A DNA stretch of 64,000 nt, from assembly GCA_944472135.2 (NCBI GenBank), contig OX235262.1:67270887-67334886 (forward strand), in the 5' to 3' direction. The stretch comes from Trichobilharzia regenti (Eukaryota > Platyhelminthes > Trematoda > Strigeidida > Schistosomatidae). A model generated the notes under the pieces. That model saw nothing but the letters and a program-made list of their open reading frames with translations. It was not told where the DNA came from and ran no database searches. Within the stretch, counting starts at the first letter, position 1. Every line of letters starts with the position of its first letter. Made by a program: the position numbers and the translations under genes. This document shows positions 1-10,559 of the stretch, one piece after another.

Positions 1-975
1 CAATATGTTTCCGACTTCTTTGTACTGCAGAAGCCCTCGCAATATGCATCGAGAAGCCGGAGCTGTGTGTTCAAAAGAAGTTAGTCCAACCTCTACAACT
101 ACCATGGACCTAGCTTGGTATGTTCCCTTTGTTTCCGTCTTTTTTTCTCTTCCTCGTCTGTTTTCGTTCTCGTTTTTTCCTTTAGAGCATTTTTCGTTCG
201 CTGTGTGTCTGATTCTTAGTCCCTCAATCTTCGTTTAATCCACCTAATTTTTTTCAGCTATAAAAACAGTTATTTTAAGTTTGTTTCCATGCTTTCCCTG
301 TTCACATTTATAATTCGTTTGAAATAACTATTTTACAATTATATCTTAATATTGTGCAATTTTTGTGTTTCTAAGGCTTTTGTAATCTATATTCACACGT
401 CCTAACTTTCATTTCAGGCTCAAATTATTTTTTCAGTTATAAAACTAGTTATTTTAATTTTGTTTCCATGCTCCTCCTGATCACACTTGTAATCCGTTTA
501 GAATAACCATTTTACAATTATATTCTAATCCTGTGTAATTTTTTGTTTCTATGCCTCTTGTAATCTATATTCATACCTCCTAACTAACATTTCAAGTTGA
601 AAATTTTGATTTCAATTTGTTTCCATGCTCATTTTGTTCACACCTGTAGTTCGTTCTATCCCTGCGTTTCTAAACCTCTTGTAATTCATATCAAGTCGAA
701 AATAATTATCACCTTCGATTCGCCTTTAAAATTATTTCTCCAGTTATCAAATATTAATTTTTTGCATACGTTGTAACTATTTTCTAATCCTGTCTCTAAG
801 CCTCTTGTAATCTATATTCGTACCTTCAAACTATCATATCAAGTTGAAAATTATTATCACCTTCGTTACTATGTGAAATTAAACAAATAATAATTGTATC
901 CATGTAAACTAATCTATATAAATGCGATTGTACAGCTTTTGAGAATGAAATCGCCGAAAAGATCGCCATCTTCGC
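1..975 (+). mobile_element. 3' untranslated tail of a Penelope-like element, entering from the left edge
   Basis: AT-rich sequence matching, in the same sense, the tail of the Penelope-like element read on the minus strand from about 20030 to 19410. Shared landmarks are the start (position 1-110 versus 20020-19915), several repeats of the phrase taatctatattc, and the end block with gattgtacag...gaaatcgccgaaaag and cttcgctgaac. The body contains four to five degenerate internal repeats of about 170 bp. The short forward ORF near the start is not a gene. The element's coding part lies outside the window. Confidence 0.7.
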
Positions 976-988
976 TGAACTTCTTATT
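976..988. repeat. Target-site duplication, left of array
   Basis: tgaacttcttatt, repeated at 2243-2255 on the other side of the array. The first four bases may belong to the array end, so the minimum duplication is cttcttatt. Confidence 0.75.
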
Positions 989-1042
989 TCAGGATTTCAT
1001 CATGAGCTGACATTAGTTAGAGAACCATTGGAAAACCTGGGA

Positions 1043-1088
1043 GTACTGGACAGCTGTTTCGTCCTAGTTTGGGACTCTTCAGCAGTAC
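1043..1088 (-). ncRNA. Type I hammerhead ribozyme, array copy 1
   Basis: On the minus strand: stem I arms GTACTG and CAGTAC (6 perfect pairs), core CTGAAGA (fits CUGANGA), stem II GTCC/GGAC, core GAAA, then a palindromic stem III giving ACAGCTGT, and C as the cleavage-site base. All conserved hammerhead positions are present. The palindromic stem III with essentially no loop is the arrangement known for the schistosome satellite ribozyme, which works best as a dimer. Confidence 0.85.
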
Positions 1089-1435
1089 GCACCCACCGGG
1101 ATTCGAACCCAGGACCTTCCGGTTACAAGGCGAGCTCGTATACCATTAAGCCACTGGGACCCGATCCAATGGTCCTTGAATTCTAACTTCTGCCAATCCA
1201 CGACATAGCGCGACCGCTAGCCAATGTCTTCGGCGAGTATTTGTCCTCACACCCGACCAGCTGCACCCTACTGGTCACGACTTCCCACTGGAACCCAGGT
1301 AACTACCTACCTGAATAGGGCCAGTCGCCAGTGAGCATCTTATTGGTATTCAAGTGTTGGTTTGTAGGGATTTGATTGATTTCAGTATTTCATCATGAGC
1401 TGACATTAGTTAGAGAACCATTGGAAAACCTGGGA

Positions 1436-1481
1436 GTACTGGACAGCTGTTTCGTCCTAGTTTGGGACTCTTCAGCAGTAC
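1436..1481 (-). ncRNA. Type I hammerhead ribozyme, array copy 2
   Basis: Identical to the motif in copy 1, 393 bp away. Cleavage at both sites would release a 393-nt monomer. Confidence 0.85.
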
Positions 1482-1828
1482 GCACCCACCGGGATTCGAA
1501 CCCAGGACCTTCCGGTTACAAGGCGAGCTCGTATACCATTAAGCCACTGGGACCCGATCCAATGGTCCTTGAATTCTAACTTCTGCCAATCCACGACATA
1601 GCGCGACCGCTAGCCAATGTCTTCGGCGAGTATTTGTCCTCACACCCGACCAGCTGCACCCTACTGGTCACGACTTCCCACTGGAACCCAGGTAACTACC
1701 TACCTGAATAGGGCCAGTCGCCAGTGAGCATCTTATTGGTATTCAAGTGTTGGTTTGTAGGGATTTGATTGATTTCAGGATTTCATCATGAGCTGACATT
1801 AGTTAGAGAACCATTGGAAAACCTGGGA

Positions 1829-1874
1829 GTACTGGACAGCTGTTTCGTCCTAGTTTGGGACTCTTCAGCAGTAC
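1829..1874 (-). ncRNA. Type I hammerhead ribozyme, array copy 3
   Basis: Identical to copies 1 and 2, again at 393-bp spacing. No other copy of this repeat in the window keeps every conserved core and stem III position. Confidence 0.85.
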
Positions 1875-2242
1875 GCACCCACCGGGATTCGAACCCAGGA
1901 CCTTCCGGTTACAAGGCGAGCTCGTATACCATTAAGCCACTGGGACCCGATCCAATGGTCCTTGAATTCTAACTTCTGCCAATCCACGACATAGCGCGAC
2001 CGCTAGCCAATGTCTTCGGCGAGTATTTGTCCTCACACCCGACCAGCTGCACCCTACTGGTCACGACTTCCCACTGGAACCCAGGTAACTACCTACCTGA
2101 ATAGGGCCAGTCGCCAGTGAGCATCTTATTGGTATTCAAGTGTTGGTTTGTAGGGATTTGATTGATTTCAGTATTTCATCATGAGCTGACATGAGCTCAT
2201 GATGAAATCCTGAAATCAATCAAATCCCTACAAACCAACACT

Positions 2243-2255
2243 TGAACTTCTTATT
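2243..2255. repeat. Target-site duplication, right of array
   Basis: Second copy of tgaacttcttatt. The flanks on both sides align with the uninterrupted paralogous sequence at about 13915-13960. Confidence 0.75.
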
Positions 2256-4515
2256 CTTTTCAATCTAATGAACATTTGTCGTGATTTCCAAACCCTGGCT
2301 TGAGTACATCATAATAACACTACAAATATATTCGAATATAAATGTATTTCTAATTGGTTAGCCCTCGTATTTTTAATTCAATAAGAAATAATAACTTTGA
2401 AATAACCGAAATGTTTTTAAGTATTTCAATAACAAATCTAATTTAACTTTTTATCGATTACAACGTAACCATAGTAGTATTTAAAAATTTAAAAGATAAC
2501 ATTTAGTATTATTACAAACAGATATTTTTTTTCATTTTTGATATAGGTTATTGAACATTATTTAAACACTTTGGAGCCTTGACTTCTAACACTCATAAGA
2601 AAGTATAACACTTTGCATAATTTTATATCATTGAGTAAACTGTGACATTCAGTTTATTTATATTATTAATACTACTTTATGTATCCCCAGTGTTTACTAT
2701 ACTTTTGTATTTACTGAATGACTTCTTTGCCATAAAAGCACTGTTTTACTTCCTGGTCTCTGAAAAGCTGGGTTTAGTCATTTTCATACGTACATAAAAC
2801 AAACAAGGTTCTCCATTTATAATATGAATTTGCTAATGACTACGAGATTGCGGAAATAAAGCAAACTCATATGTAATTGTGTAGCGCGATGACTAGAATT
2901 GGAATTTAGACTGTGTTTCGTCCCTTTCGGAACTCATCGTCTGAATTCACCTGCGTTTTCAGTGAGTGATAATGTTCCCATTGGAACTCAAACCCAGTCC
3001 CTATTATTACAGACGCTAAGGTGCCTGGTAAATAACGCTTTGACCTTTGAAATGATGGTTAACGGGTTCGAGTTTCAGCGGGAGAACGCTATTACTCTCT
3101 GGGGATTCAAGTACATCCAGTGACTGGCCTCAAATAGGACGAAAGGAGTATCCTGCAGTTCACTTCCAGTCACCATTCATCACAATTACTTCAAGTTAAT
3201 CCCCAGATATAGTCGAAGTACCCGTACTAGGAACCGACATCATCAACAGAGGCTGAACATTTCTGTCCAGTCAATCAATGAAAAACTCCAAATCACAATA
3301 TAAACACTCGCTGATTGTGACATTCTAAGTCATTTGTGTAAGCAATTTGGACTGTCAAAAATCTCCAGGCAATTGCAAACATTTTTATGTCAGTGAAAGC
3401 ATTCAGATTTGAAATTTGTTTCGTTACGTCATTTTTTAATTAACAGAATATTTTAAAGTAATTCGTTTAAATTAGGTTTAGAAGCATTATTCTAAGAGAT
3501 TAGGCATACTAGAATTAATTTCCTGAGAGTTATAGAAATGCTTAATGGATTAATACTCATGAGAGCAAAATCAAGGGTTCAGTAAGATTCCTTAACAATT
3601 ATAAGCGTAGAATTCGGGTACTGTGATAGAATATGATTCTATATTAGATAGGTCTATTTGATATAACACACAATGATACAGTATCGATAAATGAATGACA
3701 TTACCAGTACAATTTATTTATTGCCTATGATCCTGTCAATGTATACAAACAACTTTCACACTTGATATTAACCACCTTATCTTTTCATTCCTATGCATTC
3801 CCAGTGGAACTTAGGGCTTCAAGCTTGAGCTTTGTAGTTTCAGTAACAGTGTTATTATTCTTTAATATTGGCTGAGATTGTTAACTTTACTCACAACCTT
3901 CCTTCTTCACTGGTCTCTTTACCGGCTAAGCAAGGTTAAGTAGATTTTTGGAGTGAGATCGAACACCCAATCACATGCGTGGTCAGTGTTGCCAAAATGA
4001 TGTCACACATCTGCAGAACCTGCGAACGAAACGGAATCATTTAGATCTTCGGAACTGTTCCGGCACCTCCAGGATACGAACTTCCTCCCTCCTATTTCTT
4101 TTTATTGTTCTTATTTAGTCTTTCCATTAAAACAACTTTCTTAAGCCTTTTGGTTGGGACGTAGTGAGGCATAGCTTTATTATTATGTCTAACTAGCATT
4201 ACATAGGACTAAAATCACTCAGAGACAAACTTTATTGGTTTTAGGACATGATCTACCCACTGGGAAAAATAATAACTTTGAGAATTTATGAGTGTGTAAA
4301 GATATCACTTTCCTTAACTACTCTTGAAAACTGTACAGCTAATTAGGGGTTTATGTAAGCAATTTTAGAAAAGGCAACAGATTGGGTGAAAAAATATCCA
4401 TCCTTTTTCAATCAGTTCCTCATCATCTGCCCTACACTAATACATAGTTATCTACATCAAAATTTCCCCAGTCAAGTGGATATTTCAGTTAATCAGTTTC
4501 AGGTATGGGGGACGA
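2256..4515. other. Intergenic/intronic AT-rich DNA with two degraded short repeats
   Basis: No gene seen. 2885-3240 is a relic of a hammerhead-bearing Sm-alpha-like SINE: on the minus strand near 2910-2945 a GATGAGTTCC...GGGACGAAAC segment remains. 3780-4090 is a minus-strand, strongly decayed tRNA-Gly-type SINE, starting with the LINE-like tail cccagtggaac. The rest is low-complexity AT-rich sequence. Confidence 0.5.
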
Positions 4516-4519
4516 GATG

Positions 4520-6365
4520 AAACTTAAAGGTTAAAGGTCATCAAAACAATTAACTCATAGGTGATAGTAACAATATATTTAAGTTTTGAAGGAGGAGTGA
4601 AAATTAATTACAGAATTCAAGGTAAGTTAATTCTTAGGCGTTGACAACAAGTTATCACATAATCAAAAAATTTGTAAAATAGCAATGATGAATAAGAAGA
4701 ATAGAATGACTCAGAAGAGTGACGTAAACTACAAACAAGTTAATAGAATTAGCTAGAACTGTAAAAAAATAGTGAGAAAGTCAAAAGGTAGTTACAAGGG
4801 GAGGGAAAAAATTCGTTTTTAAACACTAAGTGCATCTTATGTAGTTGCCGTGGCAAATGAAGGGGCTGTACACATTTCTTTTCAACACACAGATTTGGCT
4901 GGTCCAGATGACTTCTGATTACCTCTGCAGTATGTAAAAGTCGTAATCATAGACAATGCAGAGGTTGGGTGATATACAATAAATAACTTTAAGAGCTTTT
5001 TTAGAGTCGATTTGAAGTCCAGTACCAGCGAGATGAGCTAGTATTTAGTTGGGTATAGCTTTATTCGAGTCTTTATCAAACTTAGATGGAAGGTGTTCAG
5101 AAATTCAACGTCTGAGAAGGGCCTTCAAAAAGACTTTCTACATAGCTAAGCTATACTGCATGTGCATCGGCGGCACAACGGTAGAATGCTTGCCAACCAC
5201 ACATGTGGTCCCAGGTTCGACCCTCAGCGGACGCACTCCTTCGCCTCACTAAGCCAGTGACATGGCTCAAAATCGTTGTCAATGGCCAGCGCAGATGTAT
5301 TCAGTCTCTGTAATCTTTCATATTCCTTTTTACCATTACCCATTCTGTTTCACTCTTATACTTGTCAAACTCTATTGATTCTCTTCACTCATCTTCTTGT
5401 CTGCTTTTGTGTGCTATTTGGAACGTGGCAACTTGAACTGCTGCACTTCGGTGCCAAGTTCTATGTTGAATCCAGACAGACAAACAGAAGCCAGTAATAA
5501 GACTAGTAAACATAGGGGGGGGGTTGGGCATGAGACTACCAACCCCACCCACTGAAAATAAGCACCGCTGCTACCGAAACTTCAAGCCTTTAGCTTGAAG
5601 CCCAGCACCCTACTGAGACCGCAAAGGAATAAAAATAAATATATAAAATATACTGTATATTCATTAAGCCATCAACACTTATCTCAAGAAATAAGTCGAA
5701 CTGCTCTCTTTCGCCTCTTTCACGTGTATTTGCCAGTTTAACTGTTAGTACGGAGCAAGGTATATTGGTTCTTTGATCAGCCAAGTTCATCATCGCTTTT
5801 TTCAACACCTCACGTCTTGGTTTGGCAAAGACCTGAATAAAGCTATACCCAACTAAATACTAGCTCATCTCGCTGGTACTGGACTTCAAATCGACTCTAA
5901 AAAAAGCTCTTAAAGTTATTTATTGTATATCACCCAACCTCTGCATTGTCTATGATTACGACTTTTACATACTGCAGAGGTAATCAGAAGTCATCTGGAC
6001 CAGCCAAATCTGTGTGTTGAAAAGAAATGTGTACAGCCCCTTCATTTGCCACGGCAACTACATAAGATGCACTTAGTGTTTAAAAACGAATTTTTTCCCT
6101 CCCCTTGTAACTACCTTTTGACTTTCTCACTATTTTTTTTACAGTTCTAGCTAATTCTATTAACTTGTTTGTAGTTTACGTCACTCTTCTGAGTCATTCT
6201 ATTCTTCTTATTCATCATTGCTATTTTACAAATTTTTTGATTATGTAATAACTTATTGCTAATGCATAAGAATTAACTTATCTTGAATTCTGTAATTAAT
6301 TTTCACTCCTCCTTCAAAACTTAAATATCTTGTTGTGATGACCTTTAACCTCTTAATTTCACTTG
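4520..6365. repeat. Large inverted repeat (arms about 0.54 kb)
   Basis: Left arm about 4520-5073 and right arm about 5835-6365 are reverse complements with scattered differences and small indels; for example gatttgaagtccagtaccag at 5009 reappears inverted near 5880-5900. The spacer of about 760 bp holds a tRNA-Gly-type SINE interrupted by unrelated sequence, plus a minus-strand ORF at 5590-5808 of unknown origin that extends into the right arm in sense. The arrangement resembles the inverted ends of Penelope-like elements elsewhere in the window, but no RT remains. Confidence 0.75.
5160..5625 (+). repeat. tRNA-Gly-headed SINE, interrupted
   Basis: The tRNA-like head is at about 5160-5260 (gcggcacaacggtagaatgc, box B-like ggttcgaccct) and the body and tail at about 5515-5625 (ggttgggcatgagactac, then tcaagcctttagcttgaagc). 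About 220 bp of unrelated sequence separates them. Confidence 0.65.
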
Positions 6366-8240
6366 ACTGGTAAAACGTTTTGATGTAGAAAACTGTATAT
6401 TAGTGTATAGCCAATGATTAGGCACTAATTGGAAAGGAATGTATATTTCTTCACTCAGCCTGGTGTCTCTTCTGTATGTAATTTTAATTGACAACAAAGG
6501 TCAGAGGTTACTGTTAGTTAGTAACAAGATATAAAGCAAATCGTATGAATAATAACAATGTATGAAAGATAGTAAATAATCTTACGCAATCGAGATAGTG
6601 GAGAAGTAATTCATTAAGTGTTCCATAGGAAAGAAGAGGATGGACGGTTGAAAATTGATTTGCAAAATTAAAGTATGAAACAACTCAGGAACATAAAAAT
6701 GGACAGCCAAAGTGACAGTAGTGAATAAGGCTGGATAAAAATGTTTCTGAACACAAAACTTTGGCAACCCTTTGTTCTATTGTTTGAAGTCAATTATTTC
6801 AAAACAAGCATTTGTAAGATAACTAATTAGCTGTCAACCATTTCGAATACGTAAAATTATTCATTCGTTTTTACACGTTGTTATTTCTCATGCACTTTGA
6901 TTTATATTTTGTTACTAAATGACAATAACCTCTGAACTTTGTTGTCAATTAAAATTTTACACATTAACCCTTAGATAATTAATTGTACAGCTTTGATGAG
7001 AATTTAATCAAAAAGATATCTTTATTCGACCTAAGTCACACGGAAATTTTTCATACTATGAAGAATTATGCAAATTGCAAATTACCATGCATTAACTCTG
7101 AGGTCAGTTACAGAGGTCAAAATACAGATCAGGGTCACTTGGGTTGTCGTAACATTAAAATTTAGCTGGATCTAGAATGACTAACCGTGGTTAGTTAAAT
7201 AATCTTGTAATGCATCCTCTGCAGGTAATTGCATAAAGGTAGAAGTAATAAAAAGTAATGCTGTCAGGTGGACAGAGGTTAATCACAGGATGTTCATTTA
7301 TCGAATTAACAAAGAATAAGATCAAAACTCTGAGTAGTGATTCTGTTAGAAACTCAAACAAAAATATTCCAGTTTAAAGACTTAAGTATACTAATGTGTT
7401 TTTCCAATAGGTATAATGATATATAGCTCATTTGAAAATACGAAATATTTGTAAGACTTCAGAAGTTATGAAATATAATTAAAAAATCCTAAGGACGAAT
7501 CGATATTTCCAACTCTCTGATGACATGGGTTAACTGCCAAAAGTACTGAATTATACTATACAGAAATCTAAGTATTTGTCATTTTTCCATTACTATAACC
7601 TTGGGGACTTAAAATAGTATTTTAATAATTAGATTTATGTAAATCACCCTATATCGAACTGAAAATCTGTTGTTTAGAAACCAAATGGTTACTGATGAGA
7701 GGTTCACTTCTAAGTTAAGAATTTACATCTTCATCAGGCAACGATTACCTTCAAGAATGATTTGTAATATAATACCTCCTATACAAGAATGGGTTGTCAA
7801 GACTAAATGGTTTAGAAGATGACACTTTAGTGTCTGAAAGTATTGGTGATGAATTCGAATCTCAACAGAAGAGGCAACGACCATATCTATGCAAATACAA
7901 CTAGCCTTTATAATACTTAGGTAGTACATATTTTTATGTGTAAATTAGTAATTGTAACAAGTATCATAGGAAGAACTAAAAGACGGTTGCAACGAAGAAA
8001 ATTTTCTTTTCGACGAAGTCATCAACTGATATGAGCATCCGCGTATTTATAGTGAATGAGTGGGTAAGTTCCAGAACTATTTCCGGTGGAGAGTCATACT
8101 GATGAGGTTGCGAATAAGGAATAAAATGCAGTAAGAATAAAACAGTAGGATCATAATTATTGAGAAAATTCAACCTTTGTTTAATTAGGAATTAAATAGC
8201 GAAAATAACCAGAAAGTCTGAAGAAGAAAAGTTATAGGGT
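6366..8240. other. AT-rich intronic DNA, no gene seen
   Basis: Contains a loose inverted pair around 6480-6520 and 6880-6960 (gacaataacctctgaac and its partner), also found near 16860-16940; it looks like another Penelope-type tail. ORFs here are short and have no coding character. Confidence 0.4.
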
Positions 8241-8249
8241 GATTATATG

Positions 8250-8335
8250 CGAGCCCGAATAGCTCAGTGGTAACGTCTGTGACTTATTGCAATATTGGGT
8301 GATGCGGGTACGAATCTCAAAAGGGAAAAGAGCCC
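8250..8335 (+). repeat. tRNA-like fragment
   Basis: aatagctcagtggtaacg and gggtacgaatct resemble tRNA A and B boxes at suitable spacing, but the arms do not fold, so it is a SINE head or dead copy, not a tRNA gene. Confidence 0.45.
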
Positions 8336-8349
8336 CTTCAAGATCGGAG

Positions 8350-8580
8350 ATAGGCTTTCAGCGTTGGTGGTCTAGCGGTAGAATGCTCGCCAACCACACA
8401 CGTGGTCCAGGGTTCAATTCCCGACCGACGCACTCCTAAACCTCGCTAAGCTGGTAGAAAGGCCAGTAAAGAGGGAAGGTTGGAGGTGAGGCTAGTAACC
8501 CAACTCCATAAAAATGAAGCCACTACTGCTGAAATCTCAAAGCTCTAATTTCAGGCCCTATGTTGCAATCTCAACCTAAT
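8350..8580 (+). repeat. tRNA-Gly-headed SINE, full length
   Basis: The head gcgttggtggtctagcggta to gaccgacgca is close to a glycine tRNA. The body has aagagggaaggttggaggtg and the tail ends with the LINE-like ccctatgtt. It is followed by an (AT)n run at about 8587-8608. Confidence 0.75.
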
Positions 8581-8611
8581 GGAATTATATATATATATAT
8601 ATATATAATTT

Positions 8612-8795
8612 TTTATTACATCTTGATTCCACACCGTATTTTTGGTACAAGTATGGAATTTTCAGCGTGGACATCGGTGGCCGAAAATTCGCAGGCCGAC
8701 CATAGATGTCAGGTGTGCGTCGGCGAGGGCTCGAACCCCGGACCATGTGCATGGTCGGCGAGAGTCCTAACCAGCCATGGTAAAGACAACGGTTG
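8612..8795 (-). repeat. Second tRNA-headed SINE family (variant body)
   Basis: The minus-strand tRNA-like head at the right (box B-like region ctcgaaccccggacc on plus) is joined to a body containing tggaattttcagcgtggac. Other copies lie at 32480-32660 (minus) and 61325-61500 (plus). Confidence 0.65.
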
Positions 8796-9399
8796 AATGT
8801 ATTTCTTTTGAATACATTGCGTGCGACTGAAATTTTGGATGTTTATTGTCTCAGGTGTGCTAATATATCTTAATCTCACTCCCTTTAAGAGGCTGGATGG
8901 GGTCGTGTATGGAACTTTAAAGGACTTTTCAGATGCAGCTGAATGTCCCGATTTTACCTGTCCTGCTACGGAGTTACATACACACCTACATCCTCCCTTT
9001 GCCAGTCACTCTGGATAGTGTTCCAGTGTATCAGTGTACCTATATCCCAGAAAATAAAAGTATTCTGATAAGTAGAGGCGAAACGCTGACTTACGTTCAA
9101 ATTTTCAAATTTTATATGCCAAATGTACCTTACCAATGATATTTTGTTTTGTAAGGATCATCATTCACAGGTTTGATAGAAAATTTATCACCTAGTACAC
9201 ATAAACACTAGTTTTTAATATAATTTATGTGTGTGTGTGGAAATTTTGCTGTCCAAGGAGATAACTAAATGTTTGAAACCATAAGAAATGGAGAGAACTT
9301 GATGGATTGTGTGAGATGGGAATTCAGATAACCCAGTGACTCAAGCAGGCCGCCAAAAATGTCAGAAACCATATATTTAATGAAACTTTGGAAACTTAC

Positions 9400-9448
9400 G
9401 TTTTTCATATGACTGCATATCATATGCCCCAGAACCGATTTCAGGATT
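9400..9448 (-). CDS. Small exon following 9514-9651
   Basis: 49 bp between tttattttag and GTAAGT, phase 0 in, phase 1 out, encoding NPEIGSGAYDMQSYEK. The intron separating it from the exon at 9514 is only 65 bp, far shorter than any other in this gene. Very short introns are typical of the 5' part of schistosome genes, which keeps open the possibility that these two exons begin a different transcript. I could not find the next exon in 1-9399. Confidence 0.5.
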
Positions 9449-9513
9449 CTAAAATAAAATGGAAAAAAGAAAATTTTACAAGTTAATGTTATTTGATTTA
9501 TACATTAACCTAC

Positions 9514-9651
9514 CTGAAAAATATGCTGGAAATACTCCGGCAACAAAGTTGTTGATAAAATTTCTCCTAGTAGTGACATGTTAAGTTTGGCGTCTATTTG
9601 TTGTATGATGGAAACGAACTGCGATAGTGCAATTAGCAGTGATAAGACCGT
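9514..9651 (-). CDS. Probable RIM exon after C2A (hydrophobic, unrecognised)
   Basis: 138 bp, open in one frame between AG (tcagaatag) and GTAGGT, phase 0 on both sides, matching its neighbours. It encodes a hydrophobic then amphipathic stretch (TVLSLLIALSQFVSIIQQID, then MSLLGEILSTTLLPEYFQHI). I do not recognise it; known RIM proteins usually have a polar linker here. The acceptor lacks a good pyrimidine tract. An internal ATG at the Met of MSLLGEIL could instead start an alternative transcript or a separate small gene sharing the next exon. Confidence 0.5.
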
Positions 9652-10195
9652 CTATTCTGACTGCACCGTAAACCTTTTTAAACTCTAATATCGTGTTTAA
9701 GGCATAAAAATGAAATACAGTACTTATTTTGACCTCTGGGCATACAAGGATTATTGTTTAGCATAGTTAAGTCTTGTAGTCGATATTCTCTTAATTAACA
9801 TAGATTTTTTTCAAACAGCTCTATGCTGTCATTCGTAGTTTAGATCGTAAACATTGTAACCAGAATCTGGTTGTTTTGAATTGATTAAAACCCTTCACCT
9901 AAGTGGACTTAATTACTCCACTGATTAGCCTGACGTTTAAGGAACTGTATGTCCCTCTAGGTCATCTAGATCATCTCCCTCTAGTTGGCACATACTGAAG
10001 TGAGTGCGTTCTAACTACTCACAGAAATCAGTAGTATACACAGTATTGTACTGACTTTAAGTTTCTTTAGAAATTTACAGGTTCAACAGCAAAGTCATAA
10101 TAAAGACCAGGTCACGGAAAAAGCTTTACAAATTTCGTTAGTCAAAATTAGTCTTAAGATTTGAATGTTAGAACCAGGTTATTGTTAAGACCTAC

Positions 10196-10297
10196 CATAT
10201 TGGATAATTCTGATGTTGAGAAGAATCGATGTATTGTTCGTATTGGATACCAATAAGCAACGTCTAACAGATCAGCTACACTGAGATCAATTACAAT
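10196..10297 (-). CDS. RIM: RIM exon: end of C2A domain
   Basis: 102 bp, phase 0 on both sides; acceptor tcttctttttcag, donor GTAGGT. It encodes IVIDLSVADLLDVAYWYPI and a short tail. It completes the C2 fold: following GE on the previous exon, it gives GE.VIDL..ADLLD...WYPI, which matches the last strand of RIM C2A (GE.LI.L..A.LDD..HWY.L). Read alone it resembles a receptor transmembrane segment, but the context argues against that. Confidence 0.83.
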
Positions 10298-10559
10298 CTG
10301 AAAAAGAAGATTGAGTTCATTTTTATTCAAATATCCAAGAAAATGCTATCTTATTCAGAAGTATGACTCAAGAAGGTCTACAACGTACAGGGTTAAACGT
10401 ATTTCGATGAATAATAGGAGTTTATATGTATGCAAATCTACAAATATCTTCCCTAGCAGAAGTTAATTCCCACTGATGATAAATGACTACAAATTACAAC
10501 ACTTGCAGCCCTCATCATTCACTATGAAAGACTGTATTTTTTAATACTGTGATGAGATT

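Larger units (their letters stand above)
987..2245 (-). repeat. Tandem array of 393-bp hammerhead-ribozyme repeats (3 copies plus foldback end)
   Basis: Three head-to-tail copies begin at about 987, 1380 and 1773 with a period of exactly 393 bp. Differences are nearly absent (a g/t change near the start of the unit). A 25-bp start of a fourth copy is followed at 2191-2245 by inverted sequence from the unit start and end, making a foldback. Read on the minus strand each unit has a tRNA-Thr-like block (box A-like TGGCTTAATGG, CGCCTTGTAA around the anticodon, box B-like GGTTCGAATCC) and then a hammerhead motif. The short ORFs repeated in each unit are not genes. The whole array lies between copies of tgaacttcttatt. 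Confidence 0.9.

Noticed and set aside
1080..1170. Functional tRNA-Thr genes in the array, and tRNA-Gly genes in the SINE heads
   Set aside because: A and B boxes are present, but the acceptor and anticodon arms do not pair properly and they occur inside dispersed repeats.
987..2245. CRISPR-like or simple satellite array
   Set aside because: Units of 393 bp without spacers, a SINE-like head and a target-site duplication show a mobile element, and the host is eukaryotic.
8587..8608. (AT)n tract as a regulatory element
   Set aside because: A simple microsatellite at the end of a SINE copy.
10196..10297. Receptor-like transmembrane segment (LSVADLLDVAYWYP)
   Set aside because: Joins in phase to the C2 exon and matches the last strand of RIM C2A; no other receptor segments nearby.
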